From CBDCTM01 sp965222005 (lineage in GTDB: Bacteria; Bacteroidota; Bacteroidia; Chitinophagales; Saprospiraceae), in NCBI GenBank assembly GCA_965222005.1, contig OZ244935.1, positions 5,456,001 through 5,520,000 on the forward strand: DNA of 64,000 nucleotides, in the 5' to 3' direction. Of the stretch, positions 33,921 through 43,700 are shown one piece after another (the first letter of the stretch is position 1; every line of letters begins with the position of its first letter). Both the position numbers and the translations under genes were made by a program. The notes beneath the pieces are model-generated. The model did no database searches and was not told the DNA's origin. It was given only the letters and a program-made list of their open reading frames with translations.

Positions 33921-35357
33921 ATGGGAGAAGCATTCATCATTTTCGCAGGACTCGCAGGCTTAGTCGTATTGATGGGCCTTTGGGCTATTTCACGCTACAA
34001 AAGGTGCCCCTCCGATAAAATCCTCGTCATTTATGGCCGCACCGGACAGGGCTCTGCACGTACTTTGGCCGGCGGAGCTGCCTTCGTTTGGCCCGTCATC
34101 CAGGATTACGAATACCTCGACCTCACCCCCATCTCCATTGATGTGGATCTGCGGGGCGCATTGAGTAAACAAAACATTCGCGTCAACGTCCCTTCTCGCT
34201 TTACCGTTGGCGTATCCAACGAGGAAGGCGTCATGATCAACGCCGCCGAACGACTGTTGGGCAAATCCAATGACGAAATTCGCGATATTTCCAAAGACAT
34301 CATCTTCGGCCAGTTGCGTCTCGTAGTAGCTACTATGGATATTGAAGAGATCAATAGCGACCGTGACAAGTTCCTCTCCAATGTCTCCACCAATGTAGGC
34401 GCCGAATTGCGAAAAATTGGTCTGCAACTCATCAACGTCAATGTCACCGACATTCAGGACGAATCCGGCTATATCGAAGCACTGGGTAAGGAAGCAGCCG
34501 CCAAAGCCATCAACGATGCTAAGATGAGTGTAGCGGAGAAGAATCGCGATGGCTCCATCGGCGAAGCCAATGCCAACAAAGATATGCGCATCCAGGTGTC
34601 GGCGGCAAATGCACAAGCTATGATCGGCGAGGCCAATGCCAATGCTACTTCTGTGGACGGAGAGAATACGGCTAAAATAAAGGTAGCTCAATCCAATGCC
34701 GAACGAAAGGTAAAAGAAGCAGAAGCCCAGCGCATCGCTACTGCCTCCGAAAAAATACAGGCTGCCAAAGCCCTTGAAGAAGCCTATCAGGCAGAAAAAG
34801 AAGCGGAAGAAGCCCGTGCCAAACGGGAGATGGCCACCAAAGAGGCCGATGTGATCGTACAGGCTGAAATCGCCAAACGCAAGCGGGAAATCGACGCAGA
34901 GGCCGAAGCAGAGCAAATCCGCCGCCTGGCCAGAGGAGAGGCCGATGCCATCTTTGTTAAAAAAGCTGCCGAAGCAAAGGGACTTTACGAAATTTTGCAA
35001 AAGCAAGCCGATGGTTTTGATCAGATCGTCAAGGCCACAGGCGGCAATACCCGCGATGCCGTGCTCATGCTTATCGCCGACAAGCTCGAAGAACTGGTGA
35101 AAACACAGGTCGATGCCATTAAAAATATCAAGATCGACAAAGTCACCGTTTGGGAGAATGGCAACCAGGAAGGGGAAGGCAATTCCACCTCAAAATTTGT
35201 CTCCGGCCTCTACAAATCGGTACCACCGCTGAGTGACCTGTTCAATATGGCCGGTATGAACCTGCCACAATACCTGGGTGCCAAAGAGGCTGAAATGCAG
35301 GCAAATGGCCAGAATGAAGTCGAAACTCAACTCCCCGAAGCCGAAGAGCAAGAATAG
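33921..35357 (+). CDS. floT: Flotillin-family membrane-domain protein
   Basis: A 478-residue protein: an N-terminal membrane segment (about residues 5-23), an SPFH/band-7 domain (about 28-190, ISIDVDLRGALSKQNIRVNVPSRFTVGV), then a long Ala/Glu/Lys-rich flotillin coiled coil (about 200-360) with repeated E-A motifs, and a C-terminal segment with KFVSGLYKSVPPLSDLFNMAGMNLPQYLG. Flotillins form large ring-like assemblies on the inner membrane that organise signalling and secretion complexes. It is in an operon with the NfeD-like gene. Length and layout match FloT/YqiK proteins, including the acidic tail. Confidence 0.95.
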   Translation: MGEAFIIFAGLAGLVVLMGLWAISRYKRCPSDKILVIYGRTGQGSARTLAGGAAFVWPVIQDYEYLDLTPISIDVDLRGALSKQNIRVNVPSRFTVGVSNEEGVMINAAERLLGKSNDEIRDISKDIIFGQLRLVVATMDIEEINSDRDKFLSNVSTNVGAELRKIGLQLINVNVTDIQDESGYIEALGKEAAAKAINDAKMSVAEKNRDGSIGEANANKDMRIQVSAANAQAMIGEANANATSVDGENTAKIKVAQSNAERKVKEAEAQRIATASEKIQAAKALEEAYQAEKEAEEARAKREMATKEADVIVQAEIAKRKREIDAEAEAEQIRRLARGEADAIFVKKAAEAKGLYEILQKQADGFDQIVKATGGNTRDAVLMLIADKLEELVKTQVDAIKNIKIDKVTVWENGNQEGEGNSTSKFVSGLYKSVPPLSDLFNMAGMNLPQYLGAKEAEMQANGQNEVETQLPEAEEQE

Positions 35358-35404
35358 ATTTGGATGCGAAATTCAGTCATTACACCGACACAGTCAATCT
35401 CTTT

Positions 35405-36823
35405 TTACTCCCTGATGAGCAAATGTACCTCGGCCCGACGCGCGTGAGCGGGATCAGTGGAGACGGTATCAATGCCCAGGGGTTGGAGGATGATGCGATC
35501 GGCTTGTACGCCCATGCCCAGCAATTCGCGTTTCACAGTCTCTGCCCTTTCTTTTGATAAGCGTTGATTAACGGCCAGGCTGCCCACATTGCTGGCATAT
35601 CCCTTGATCGTGATTTCCAGTCGCTCATAGGTAGAGAGCCAGTCGGCTATCTGCCGCAGTTTTTGCAGCTCCTGGCTGGTGAGACTCGAAGCTCCGTTGC
35701 GAAAGTACACATTCTGCTGCTGGTAGCGGGTCACAAATGTACGGATGTCTTCTTTGGGTGGCTGTGGTGTTGGCTCAGTTGGAGGCGCCGGGGCATTGAT
35801 AATTAGCGGCTGCGAGCTGGCATGGCTATGAGCTTTTAGGCTGGCTTCCAATGCTGCAATTTTTGCTTCCACCGATTTTAGCTGCCCGCCGTGGTCAATG
35901 ACTTTGGCAGGCTCGGTAGGTGGTTGCGACTGGAGTGCCTGGAGTTTTACTTCGAGCTCGGCCAGTTTCCGATCATACACACTGAGCTGTGAAAGGTCAG
36001 CTGCCGTGTTGACAATTATGGCCGTGTCGGAGCCTGCGGCTTGCTGGGATAGCAGCAGAGCCAGGCGTTCGTTGCTGTTTTCCAATGTCTTGATCTGCCT
36101 GTGCAGAGCGGCTACTTCGGCTGCTCTGTCAGCAGATAGGCGAGTGTCTTTTGCTTTTTCTGCTTCTTCAAATCTCTCGAGCTTTCTTTTCAAATTGCTC
36201 AATTCGGCATGCAATTGAATATTTTCACGGCTTTGCCTGTCCTGCTCACGATTCAAGCTGTTTATCCGGTTCTCGAGCTGCCTATCGGCATGGCGTTGCT
36301 CCTCCCGATATCGGCTGTTGTACTCTTCACGGCCTTCTGCTCTTTTTTGATCGATTAAATCGGTCATCCTCCGTTCTTCTTTGATTCTTTTGGTGGCTTC
36401 CCTTTCGGCTTGAAGTTGTGATTGCAAGCTTTTCATCTCAGCCTCCATGCTTTCTTTGATGGTGACCAATTGACTATTTAATACAGTATCCCTGGCGTAT
36501 TGGGAAGTCAGCTTTTGCTGTTCCGAAATGCGCTCATAGCTGCGCTCCAGTTCTTTAAGTTTGGCAAGCGTTGATGCATCCGGCTGTGGGCCGGGCAGGG
36601 CAGCATTGGCCTGGGCGCGGGGCGGCGGGTAATACGCACGCCTTCTGGCCAGCTTCTTTTTGCGGGCTTTCACAAGGGTTCCAATCAGCGCCTGGTATTC
36701 CGCCGGCGACATCTGTACTACACTACCATTGCGATTGTAAACTTCAGGTTGTGCTATCAGGCCGTCCAGATTTATCAGTAGGCCAAAGCACAAGCACAGG
36801 TAGATTAGAGCATTTTTCATCAA
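35405..36823 (-). CDS. OmpA-family protein with long coiled coil
   Basis: A 472-residue protein with a Sec signal (MMKNALIYLCLCFGLLINLDGLIAQ), then the motif QMSPAEYQALIGTLVKA, a Tyr/Pro-rich patch, about 230 residues of Glu/Arg/Gln coiled coil (about 85-320) and a C-terminal OmpA peptidoglycan-binding domain (about 360-472) with FRNGASSLTSQELQKLRQIADWL and GYASNVGSLAVNQRLSKERAETVKREL. It should tether the envelope to peptidoglycan, with the coiled coil acting as a spacer. The leading SPAEYQ motif is shared with the upstream barrel protein (MTPAEFQNLIE), which suggests they contact the same partner or each other. Confidence 0.88.
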   Translation of the reverse strand: MMKNALIYLCLCFGLLINLDGLIAQPEVYNRNGSVVQMSPAEYQALIGTLVKARKKKLARRRAYYPPPRAQANAALPGPQPDASTLAKLKELERSYERISEQQKLTSQYARDTVLNSQLVTIKESMEAEMKSLQSQLQAEREATKRIKEERRMTDLIDQKRAEGREEYNSRYREEQRHADRQLENRINSLNREQDRQSRENIQLHAELSNLKRKLERFEEAEKAKDTRLSADRAAEVAALHRQIKTLENSNERLALLLSQQAAGSDTAIIVNTAADLSQLSVYDRKLAELEVKLQALQSQPPTEPAKVIDHGGQLKSVEAKIAALEASLKAHSHASSQPLIINAPAPPTEPTPQPPKEDIRTFVTRYQQQNVYFRNGASSLTSQELQKLRQIADWLSTYERLEITIKGYASNVGSLAVNQRLSKERAETVKRELLGMGVQADRIILQPLGIDTVSTDPAHARRAEVHLLIRE

Positions 36824-36867
36824 AAGTCAGGTTTTAATCGGTCTTTTATATAGGTTGAAAAATTGGA

Positions 36868-36910
36868 TTGTTGGCTTCGCTACATACCAGATGTAGCGCG
36901 AAGCCAACAA
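36868..36910 (-). terminator. Hairpin between the barrel gene and the OmpA-family gene
   Basis: TTGTTGGCTTCGC-TACAT pairs with ATGTA-GCGCGAAGCCAACAA around ACCAG with one 2-base bulge. It lies 10 bp past the barrel gene's stop and about 45 bp before the OmpA-family start, so part of the transcription may stop between the two genes. Confidence 0.7.
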
Positions 36911-36919
36911 CCAGCCAAA

Positions 36920-38902
36920 CTATGAACCACCATCTTTCTTTTTGTTTTTCCCTTTGAAGAGCCTCCAGCGTTTCACCTCTCCCTGCGCCTCTTCGGCGCT
37001 ACTGTTTTCCAGCTTGCCGAGCCTCTGGTTCATTCGCTTCATCTCTTCATTTTGGCGATCCAGTTTTCTTTCCAGCTCGATGAGCATTATTTTTAGTTCG
37101 TCATTTCCGGTAGCTACAGTGTCTGTGTTTTCGATCATTTTGGTTTCCACGATTAGTTCTTTCTCTCCTTCTTCTGCTACACTTTTTTCAAGCGCTTCCA
37201 AACGGGCAACCAAGGAGGGATCGTAGGCGGCAGGAGGATATCCGGGATAAACGGCAGCGGGTTCTTGCTGGTAGTAAAAGTTATCAGTACCTTCAAAAAT
37301 CTCCTCAATCAGGTTTTGAAATTCGGCAGGCGTCATTCTGATCTCACTGCCTGATGGCACTACCGAAATGCCGGGACTGGCTTGAGTGGGCGGAGCTTGC
37401 TTTTCAAGTGTTGGCTCCACTACCAGCACATCCGCTCCGGCCGGGGGTGCTTCCCGGTTTTCCAATTCCTGTACTACCTGTTTTACCTCTTCTTTTTCCT
37501 TTTTGATCACGGCTGCCTTTTCCAGGTCATTCTCCTCGTAAGCTTTGATGAGTTCCTGCTCCAGGTTGACGATTCGCTGCTCGTACTGCTGCTTCAAGGC
37601 CTCAGCACGAGCGTCGTTTTTAGCCTTCTGAGCAGCCAATTGGTCGGCTATCTGCTGGTTGACGATCTCTTCCGGCGAGCGGTTCTTTTTGCCAAAGTTG
37701 AGTTTTATACCAGCACTGTAAAACCACGAGCTATTTACCTCTTCGGGTGCATAAAGGTCATCCAAGGGCGGCGTTGAGGTCAGCAATACCCGTGCGCTGC
37801 CAAATATTTTGAAGTTTTTGGTGAGGGGAACCAACAGACCGGCACCACCCATTGCAAAGGGCGTATCGAAATCATTGAGATTAAAATTGGTAGTAGTATC
37901 AGTATTGACTGAGGCTTTGGGTTGGTAGCCCGACTGAACATCCAGCTTGCCGCCACCCAGCATAATGAAGGGGACGATACCCCCCGAGGTGTTGAGGCGC
38001 ATTCTCATCTCACCTCCCCACAGGGAGAGCTCATCAAATTTGGTCCAGCTTTCTTTTTCCATACCCTTCCAGTAAAATCCGCGTATGCCGATGTATGGGC
38101 CAAGGTCAAAACCGGCACTTGCCCCCAACACTCTCGTATCGCGAAATATCAGATCATTGTCAAAATTGATTTGGCCGACCACTGCCTCCAGCCCGAGATT
38201 GAGCCCACCCGATGAGCCGGTAAAGGATTTAAAATAAGCTTTATCCAGCTCCGACATTTTGCCCGGGCTGCGGCCGCCGAGGTACAATTGTATTGCTGCA
38301 CCTATTGACCAGTTGTTTAATTCCTCCTTCATAAAATCTACATTGCTCACACCCAGATCGGCTTTATCCTGATCAGTGAGTAGATGGATACCTGCCCCAT
38401 AGCGATAGGCCGTATTGCGGGCTTCGAGAATGAGCGTAAGGCGATCGGCCAGCCCAACGGTTATGCCTGCTCCGGCGGTGAGATAAATCTGCTGGCTTTC
38501 GGGAGCATCCTTCAAGGCAATGCTTTGCACCCCCGTACCCAGCAACAGGAAAGGCAAGAGCCTGCCTCTGCTGATATTGGCCTTTATTTCACCGCCCCAA
38601 CGGGTCAGTTCCACTTCCTGTTGGTTGTAAAATTTGGGATCGAAACCGCGAAGGCCAAAATCTGTGAAGTCGGTCTTCAAATTTAAGCCCTGAAGATAGG
38701 AGCCGCGCAGTTCGAAAAACTCGCCAAATCCAAAACCCAATTTTCCACCAACTAGCAAGCCGTTTTCCAGCCCGGCTTGGTCATGCCACCAAACATGCTC
38801 GCCGGAAGGAGCGAAGGTATAACTGAGGCCGGCTACCTGGCTAAAGCTGAGCCTGCTAATCAACAAAGCTAAAAGCAGTAGTAAAAATCGATTTTTTCGC
38901 AT
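36920..38902 (-). CDS. Outer-membrane beta-barrel protein with C-terminal coiled coils
   Basis: A 660-residue protein with a Sec signal (MRKNRFLLLLLALLISRLSFSQ). Residues about 22-400 form a repeated beta-barrel pattern in two similar halves: GLENGLLVGGKLGFGFGEFFELRGSYLQ ... GGEIKANISRGRLLPFLLLGTG, and GLEAVVGQINFDND ... GGEMRMRLNTSGGIVPFIMLGGG. After about residue 410 come charged coiled coils, the MTPAEFQNLIEEIFEG motif (about 520) and a second coiled coil with LMIELERKLDRQNEEMKRMNQRLGKLE. The end is strongly basic (GKNKKKDGGS). It probably forms a surface complex with the OmpA-family protein encoded next. An IS701-like element lies 60 bp upstream and may have separated it from its promoter. 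Confidence 0.85.
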   Translation of the reverse strand: MRKNRFLLLLLALLISRLSFSQVAGLSYTFAPSGEHVWWHDQAGLENGLLVGGKLGFGFGEFFELRGSYLQGLNLKTDFTDFGLRGFDPKFYNQQEVELTRWGGEIKANISRGRLLPFLLLGTGVQSIALKDAPESQQIYLTAGAGITVGLADRLTLILEARNTAYRYGAGIHLLTDQDKADLGVSNVDFMKEELNNWSIGAAIQLYLGGRSPGKMSELDKAYFKSFTGSSGGLNLGLEAVVGQINFDNDLIFRDTRVLGASAGFDLGPYIGIRGFYWKGMEKESWTKFDELSLWGGEMRMRLNTSGGIVPFIMLGGGKLDVQSGYQPKASVNTDTTTNFNLNDFDTPFAMGGAGLLVPLTKNFKIFGSARVLLTSTPPLDDLYAPEEVNSSWFYSAGIKLNFGKKNRSPEEIVNQQIADQLAAQKAKNDARAEALKQQYEQRIVNLEQELIKAYEENDLEKAAVIKKEKEEVKQVVQELENREAPPAGADVLVVEPTLEKQAPPTQASPGISVVPSGSEIRMTPAEFQNLIEEIFEGTDNFYYQQEPAAVYPGYPPAAYDPSLVARLEALEKSVAEEGEKELIVETKMIENTDTVATGNDELKIMLIELERKLDRQNEEMKRMNQRLGKLENSSAEEAQGEVKRWRLFKGKNKKKDGGS

Positions 38903-38962
38903 GGTAAATGGTTTGAGTTTTTGTGTAAATTTTGTTATAGGTCTTGTTTCCGTCTATCTTAA

Positions 38963-40432
38963 CTTGACTTTACTATTTTTTCAAAACTCAAGCAACGGCT
39001 TGAGTGAGTATGTACCACAAGTACCTGATTTTTTCAGAATAACTTTGGACAATGGTATTTGTATTGCTTATTGAAAGTTTGGTTTTACGCAAGATTTCTA
39101 TTCTGACAGCAGCAAGGACGTCTGAAAAGGTTACATGCCTTTTTCTATACCAGGCAGTTGCGTTTGGCTCTATTTGCTGGTTGCTGTTTAAGTGTTGAGC
39201 AAACAGACAAGTGATCGAGAACAAGGCCATTAGGCTAGGAGTAGATCGCTCGATAGCCAGATCAGACCATTGGCGTTGAGTCTCCACTCCGAGGTGTCTT
39301 CGTACTTCAGCAAAAGTTACTTCGACGCGCCATCGTCTGACAAAGAATGAGACGACTTTTTTGTCCTCTAATTCAAAGTCGGTGCATCCGAGTAAAACAG
39401 GTTCCAATATTCCTTGTGGGTCTTTAACAAGTACCCATTTGATTTTTACTAACACAGTATTGGAACTGCGCCAAATAGCGATGCCGGAGGTGATCATCAT
39501 CTCTTTTTTAGTGTGGCCATACCACTCGGAGAAAACGACTTTTGTCCATTTGATGCGCTTGTCCGTCAGACGTTTTTCCATACTAAGCAGTCGCTTGCCG
39601 ACTGGCGGTTTTGGCCCCCTTTTGTTTTTAGGGTATTGCTTTGGAGGCAACTCATACAAACGAGCATTAAGTTTCATCCTAGCAATCATACCTATTCCTA
39701 CTTGTTGGGCATGCATAAACAACTCGAAGGTGGCAAAAGAGCCATCCCCCGTTAAATATATAGCTCGTCCTAGCTTTGCACTCTGTCGGCTTAACCAACT
39801 TAGAACCTGCCTGGCCCAATCAGTCAACTTCTTTGCTGGCTTGTCCCGATCTGTATAATATCGCTCTGATGGACACAGCACCGTTAACACAGGAAGTGCC
39901 CAATAAGCTCCTGCTTCAAGCCATGGCAAATGAGTTAGCACCATCAAGGAAAGCCAACGCAAACCACTACACTTAACAAAGTGACTTTTGGAAGAGCGAA
40001 CAGGATCCCGATAAATACCACGCTTGTTAATCTTGTAACCCCAACGGCGTTCAATCGTGTCATCTAAACCAACAACGATTGGTCTTCCTTTTGGAATAAA
40101 AGCCTTGACTATTAAACTAAGTAATATCTCGCTAATTTGCTTGGCTGACCACTTGTCCTGACTAAGTACGCGGTGATACTTGGGAAAGTTTTTTTCCCAA
40201 CGCAAACCAACACTCCGAAGTATGTTGCAAACCGTTCTACTGCCTGGACAAATAATAGCTCCTGTTAATAGTAAAACTACTTTTGGCCATACATCTTTGC
40301 GAAATACAAATGAAAAATACGATATTGTGTCTTGAAATCCTGAAGGTAATTGTAGCATCTTTAGAAGGTTCAGATACTCTAAAGTAACAAAGCTTTCGGG
40401 ATTTCTTATTTTTCAAAAGTAGTAAAGTCCAG
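38963..40432 (-). mobile_element. IS701-like insertion sequence, complete
   Basis: The left end CTTGACTTTACTATTTTTT (38963 onward) and the right end, which reads CTGGACTTTACTACTTTTG on the minus strand from 40432, are imperfect inverted repeats. CTTAA flanks both sides (38958-38962 and 40433-40437), a likely 5-bp target duplication. The 1470-bp element is filled by one intact transposase gene (38988-40358). It sits between the barrel gene and the PKD/glycoside hydrolase gene without breaking an ORF. Confidence 0.85.
38988..40358 (-). CDS. IS701-like DDE transposase
   Basis: A 456-residue DDE enzyme. Catalytic segments are VVGLDDTIERRWG (first Asp, about residue 96), IYLTGDGSFATFEL (second Asp, about residue 200) and RRWRVEVTFAEVRRHLGVETQRQW (Glu, about residue 345). 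These match the DDE_5/IS701-like pattern. The reading frame is intact. It is related to neither the IS4-like, the ISL3 nor the IS21 transposases elsewhere in the window. Confidence 0.9.
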   Translation of the reverse strand: MLQLPSGFQDTISYFSFVFRKDVWPKVVLLLTGAIICPGSRTVCNILRSVGLRWEKNFPKYHRVLSQDKWSAKQISEILLSLIVKAFIPKGRPIVVGLDDTIERRWGYKINKRGIYRDPVRSSKSHFVKCSGLRWLSLMVLTHLPWLEAGAYWALPVLTVLCPSERYYTDRDKPAKKLTDWARQVLSWLSRQSAKLGRAIYLTGDGSFATFELFMHAQQVGIGMIARMKLNARLYELPPKQYPKNKRGPKPPVGKRLLSMEKRLTDKRIKWTKVVFSEWYGHTKKEMMITSGIAIWRSSNTVLVKIKWVLVKDPQGILEPVLLGCTDFELEDKKVVSFFVRRWRVEVTFAEVRRHLGVETQRQWSDLAIERSTPSLMALFSITCLFAQHLNSNQQIEPNATAWYRKRHVTFSDVLAAVRIEILRKTKLSISNTNTIVQSYSEKIRYLWYILTQAVA

Positions 40433-40580
40433 CTTAATACATATCTATATATAATATATTAGACCCCTTTTTAAAGACTTGGTCACAGAAATGAAGAAAC
40501 ATAAAAAGAGGTGCGATCTCATCTGGCAGCCTGAGGAAGGCAAAAAATATTCGAAAAAATGATAACTTTGTATGGCTGCC

Positions 40581-40613
40581 AGTGTATGAATAGTGTATGA
40601 ATAGTGTATGAAT
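40581..40613. repeat. Three tandem 11-bp repeats (AGTGTATGAAT)
   Basis: AGTGTATGAAT occurs three times without a gap, so the copies lie on the same face of the DNA helix. They are 108-140 bp upstream of the PKD/glycoside hydrolase start and 10 bp downstream of a TAACTTTG (40563-40570), which fits the TAnnTTTG promoter core. They may be operator sites or a slippage product. The rest of 40438-40721 shows no gene. Confidence 0.5.
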
Positions 40614-40721
40614 TCTGCCAACAGCACGCCGAGTATTCCCCTCTCGCAGCCATTCCTCCCAAAATCTGGTACAAACTTCGTTTGCTAACAACTACTAGCC
40701 TCCCCGCTACAACCAAATACT

Positions 40722-43700
40722 ATGCAGAACAACTATATTAGTTCGGGTATTTTGCTTACGGTATGTCTGCTTACCTTCAGCACAGCAAAGCTGGTAGCCG
40801 ACGAAGCTGACTTTATAGCCTTTAGCACCAGTGGCTGCGCGCCTTTGGCCATTCAGTTTTACGACCAATCCTCCGGCCAGCCTGCCGAATGGCTTTGGAG
40901 CTTCCCCGGCGGCACACCCGCTACCTCAATGGAGGAAGATCCCGAAATCAGCTACCAAATGCCTGGCTCCTTTGATGTAAGCCTGCGCGTAGTAATAGGT
41001 GGCGACACCATGGAAGTCACCAAAACGGATTATATCACCATTACCGAAAATACCGCAATTCCAGCCTTTTCCTTTCAAAATAACGCTAGAACGGTCACCT
41101 TCACCAATTCATCCCAGTATGCCGAACAATATGTGTGGGAATTTGGGGATGGCCAATTTAGTACCGATCCCCATCCACAGCATACCTATGCCGAAGATGG
41201 CGTGTACATAGTAAAGCTCAAAGTAACCAATAGCTGTGGTTCTCAAAGCCGGTCGGACGTACTGGTACTGGACTGCTGTGGCCAGCCGGTAAGCTATACG
41301 GCCAATGAACAGGTGATCCCCTATCCCGACGGGTTTCGGCCCGGTGTCAACCTGGGTTACTTTCCACCCTGGAATGATAGCCAATTGGCCGACATTGCTG
41401 CCGGCAACCCTGCTCTCGGGGTGCCTGGTGCCGGAGCCAAAGCCGTGCGGCCGGCCTTGCATGAGGTGTTTTTGGAGCAATGGGGCTACGACATTCGCAT
41501 TGCCGAATATGAGCATTTTGGTAGCATTGGATTGAAGGACAATACCGCCATTGTGGGCTTTCCGGCCGATATTCATCGCGATACGACCCATTATTGCACC
41601 GAAGAGCAATCCGAAATGTTTGCCAATTTGTACACCGACATCTGGGATAATGGCGAAAACGGCACACCGGTCAATGATGACAATTACCTGGCGCTATACC
41701 TTTACAAGGTGGTCAACTTGTACAAGGACCACGTCACGTTTTGGGAAATCTGGAACGAGCCGGGCTTCGATTACACCTTCATCACGGGTTATTTGCCGCC
41801 CGGTGAGGAAAACAACTGGTGGGAAAATGATCCTGATCCCTGCGATTATAAGCTGCGCGCTCCGATCTACCACTACGTGCGCAGTTTGCGGATTGCCTGG
41901 GAAGTGATCAAGTACATCGATCCCGAAGCCTATGTAACCCTTGCCAGTGTAGGATATACCAGCTTCCTGGATGCCGTACTGCGCAATACCGACAACCCGG
42001 ACAGCGGGGCTGTGGTCAGCACCTATCCGCTAGGCGGTGGTGCCTATTTCGACGCCATCGCCATTCACTCCTATCCACATTTTGACGGTACACTGCGCTA
42101 TTGGGATGATCAGATCCAGGATTTTGTGTACTCCCGCCATTCGGATATGGCAGCCGAGGGGATTGAGTTGACCAAGGATACTTTTCAAAGCATCTTGGGC
42201 CAATATGGTTACGATGGCCAGCAATTTCCAAAAAAGGAGTACATCGTCACCGAAATCAATGTGCCGCGCAAACGCTTTTTGGATTATCTAGGTTCTGATA
42301 CTGTGCAGGTCAACTTCATCATCAAAGCCTATGTGGAGGCCGTGATCAATGAAATTCGGCAAATCCATGTATATGACCTGGCTGAGACCTTTTATTACGA
42401 TGATGCCGTCAACGAATTTCAGCTCATGGGCCTTTACCAACGCCTCTATGAAACCTGGCCTTACCAAGAGCAGATCAACGATATCGGCATTGCCTACAAA
42501 ACGGCTTCCGATCTATTTTTTGGTTCAGTCTATGATCCCGATCGCTCTGCTCTAATGGCCCCTCCGCCTGGCATCCGGGCCGAGGCATTCCTCGATCACA
42601 ATGGCCATTACACCTATGTCGTTTGGGTAGAAACTACGGAAGATTTGAATGAAATTGCCAGTGGCAGCTATACCTTTCCGGCTGCGATGGGTATCGGCCA
42701 ATTGCTGCGCCGCGAATGGAGGCACAGCTACTTTCCCAATGATTCCCTCATCGGCAGTACGGGCATCGAGCTGACAGCCACACCAGTTTTTTTCACCGAC
42801 ACGACCAATGTATTTCCCATCGCCCCAAAAGCTGGTTTTGAGGTAGGTGGCGTTTCGGGTTGTATCCCGCTGACAGTGCAGTTTGAGGATGCCTCTACCA
42901 CTAATGCAGAGCAGTGGCTATGGACCTTCGAAGGCGGCACACCGGCCAGCTCCACCCAAGCCAAGCCCGCGGTGGTGTATGAGCAAGCCGGTACTTACGA
43001 TGTCAGGCTGGAAGTGAGCAACGCCTCTGGCTCTGATGTATATGAAGTAAAGGATTTGGTAGTGGTGAACGATACCCTGCCCCATTCGGCATTCGACCTG
43101 ACGATTAATGAAAATGTGGTGTCCTTCTCCAATTTTTCCGCCAATGCTTCGAGCTATTTGTGGGATTTTGGCGATACCAATGACGGCACAGAGGCCAATC
43201 CTACACATACTTATCCAAGCAATGGTGGCATTTACGAAATCCTGCTCATCGCTATCAATGCTTGTGGTACCGACACCAGCAGCCGGAGCATCATTATAAA
43301 CGGCGATGATATAGCGCCCATCCCTGATTTTACCTCCGATGTGCAGCAGGGTTGTGTGCCGCTGACCGTACAATTTCACGACCAGTCCACTGCCAATGCA
43401 GTGGATTGGTGGTGGACGTTTGAAGGGGGCGAGCCCGCCTTTTCGGCCGAGCAAAACCCGACAGTTGTATTTGAAGAAGCTGGCACCTACTTCGTGTCGC
43501 TCAAAGCCTTCAATGGCAGTGGGCAAGGAGCTACAGCTTTCAAGGCTGAATATATCGTGGTGGACAGCTTTGTGTTGCCCACTGCAAATTTTGCTGCCCA
43601 CGTCAACGATGGCCTGGTCAGTTTTGAGAATAGGTCAGCAGATGCCAGTCAGTATTATTGGGACTTTGGCGACGGGAATGAAAACTTCAGCGAATCGCCT

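Noticed and set aside
33990..35006. 338-codon open frame antisense to flotillin
   Set aside because: It is a shadow of the Ala/Glu-rich coiled-coil coding sequence. The product is a biased Phe/Gly/Ile string.
40581..40613. CRISPR-like array
   Set aside because: The 11-bp units are directly adjacent with no spacers and no cas genes.
40434..40716. Short minus-strand ORFs in the spacer right of the IS701-like element
   Set aside because: They are three overlapping short frames with low-complexity products, over the tandem repeats and the likely promoter region.
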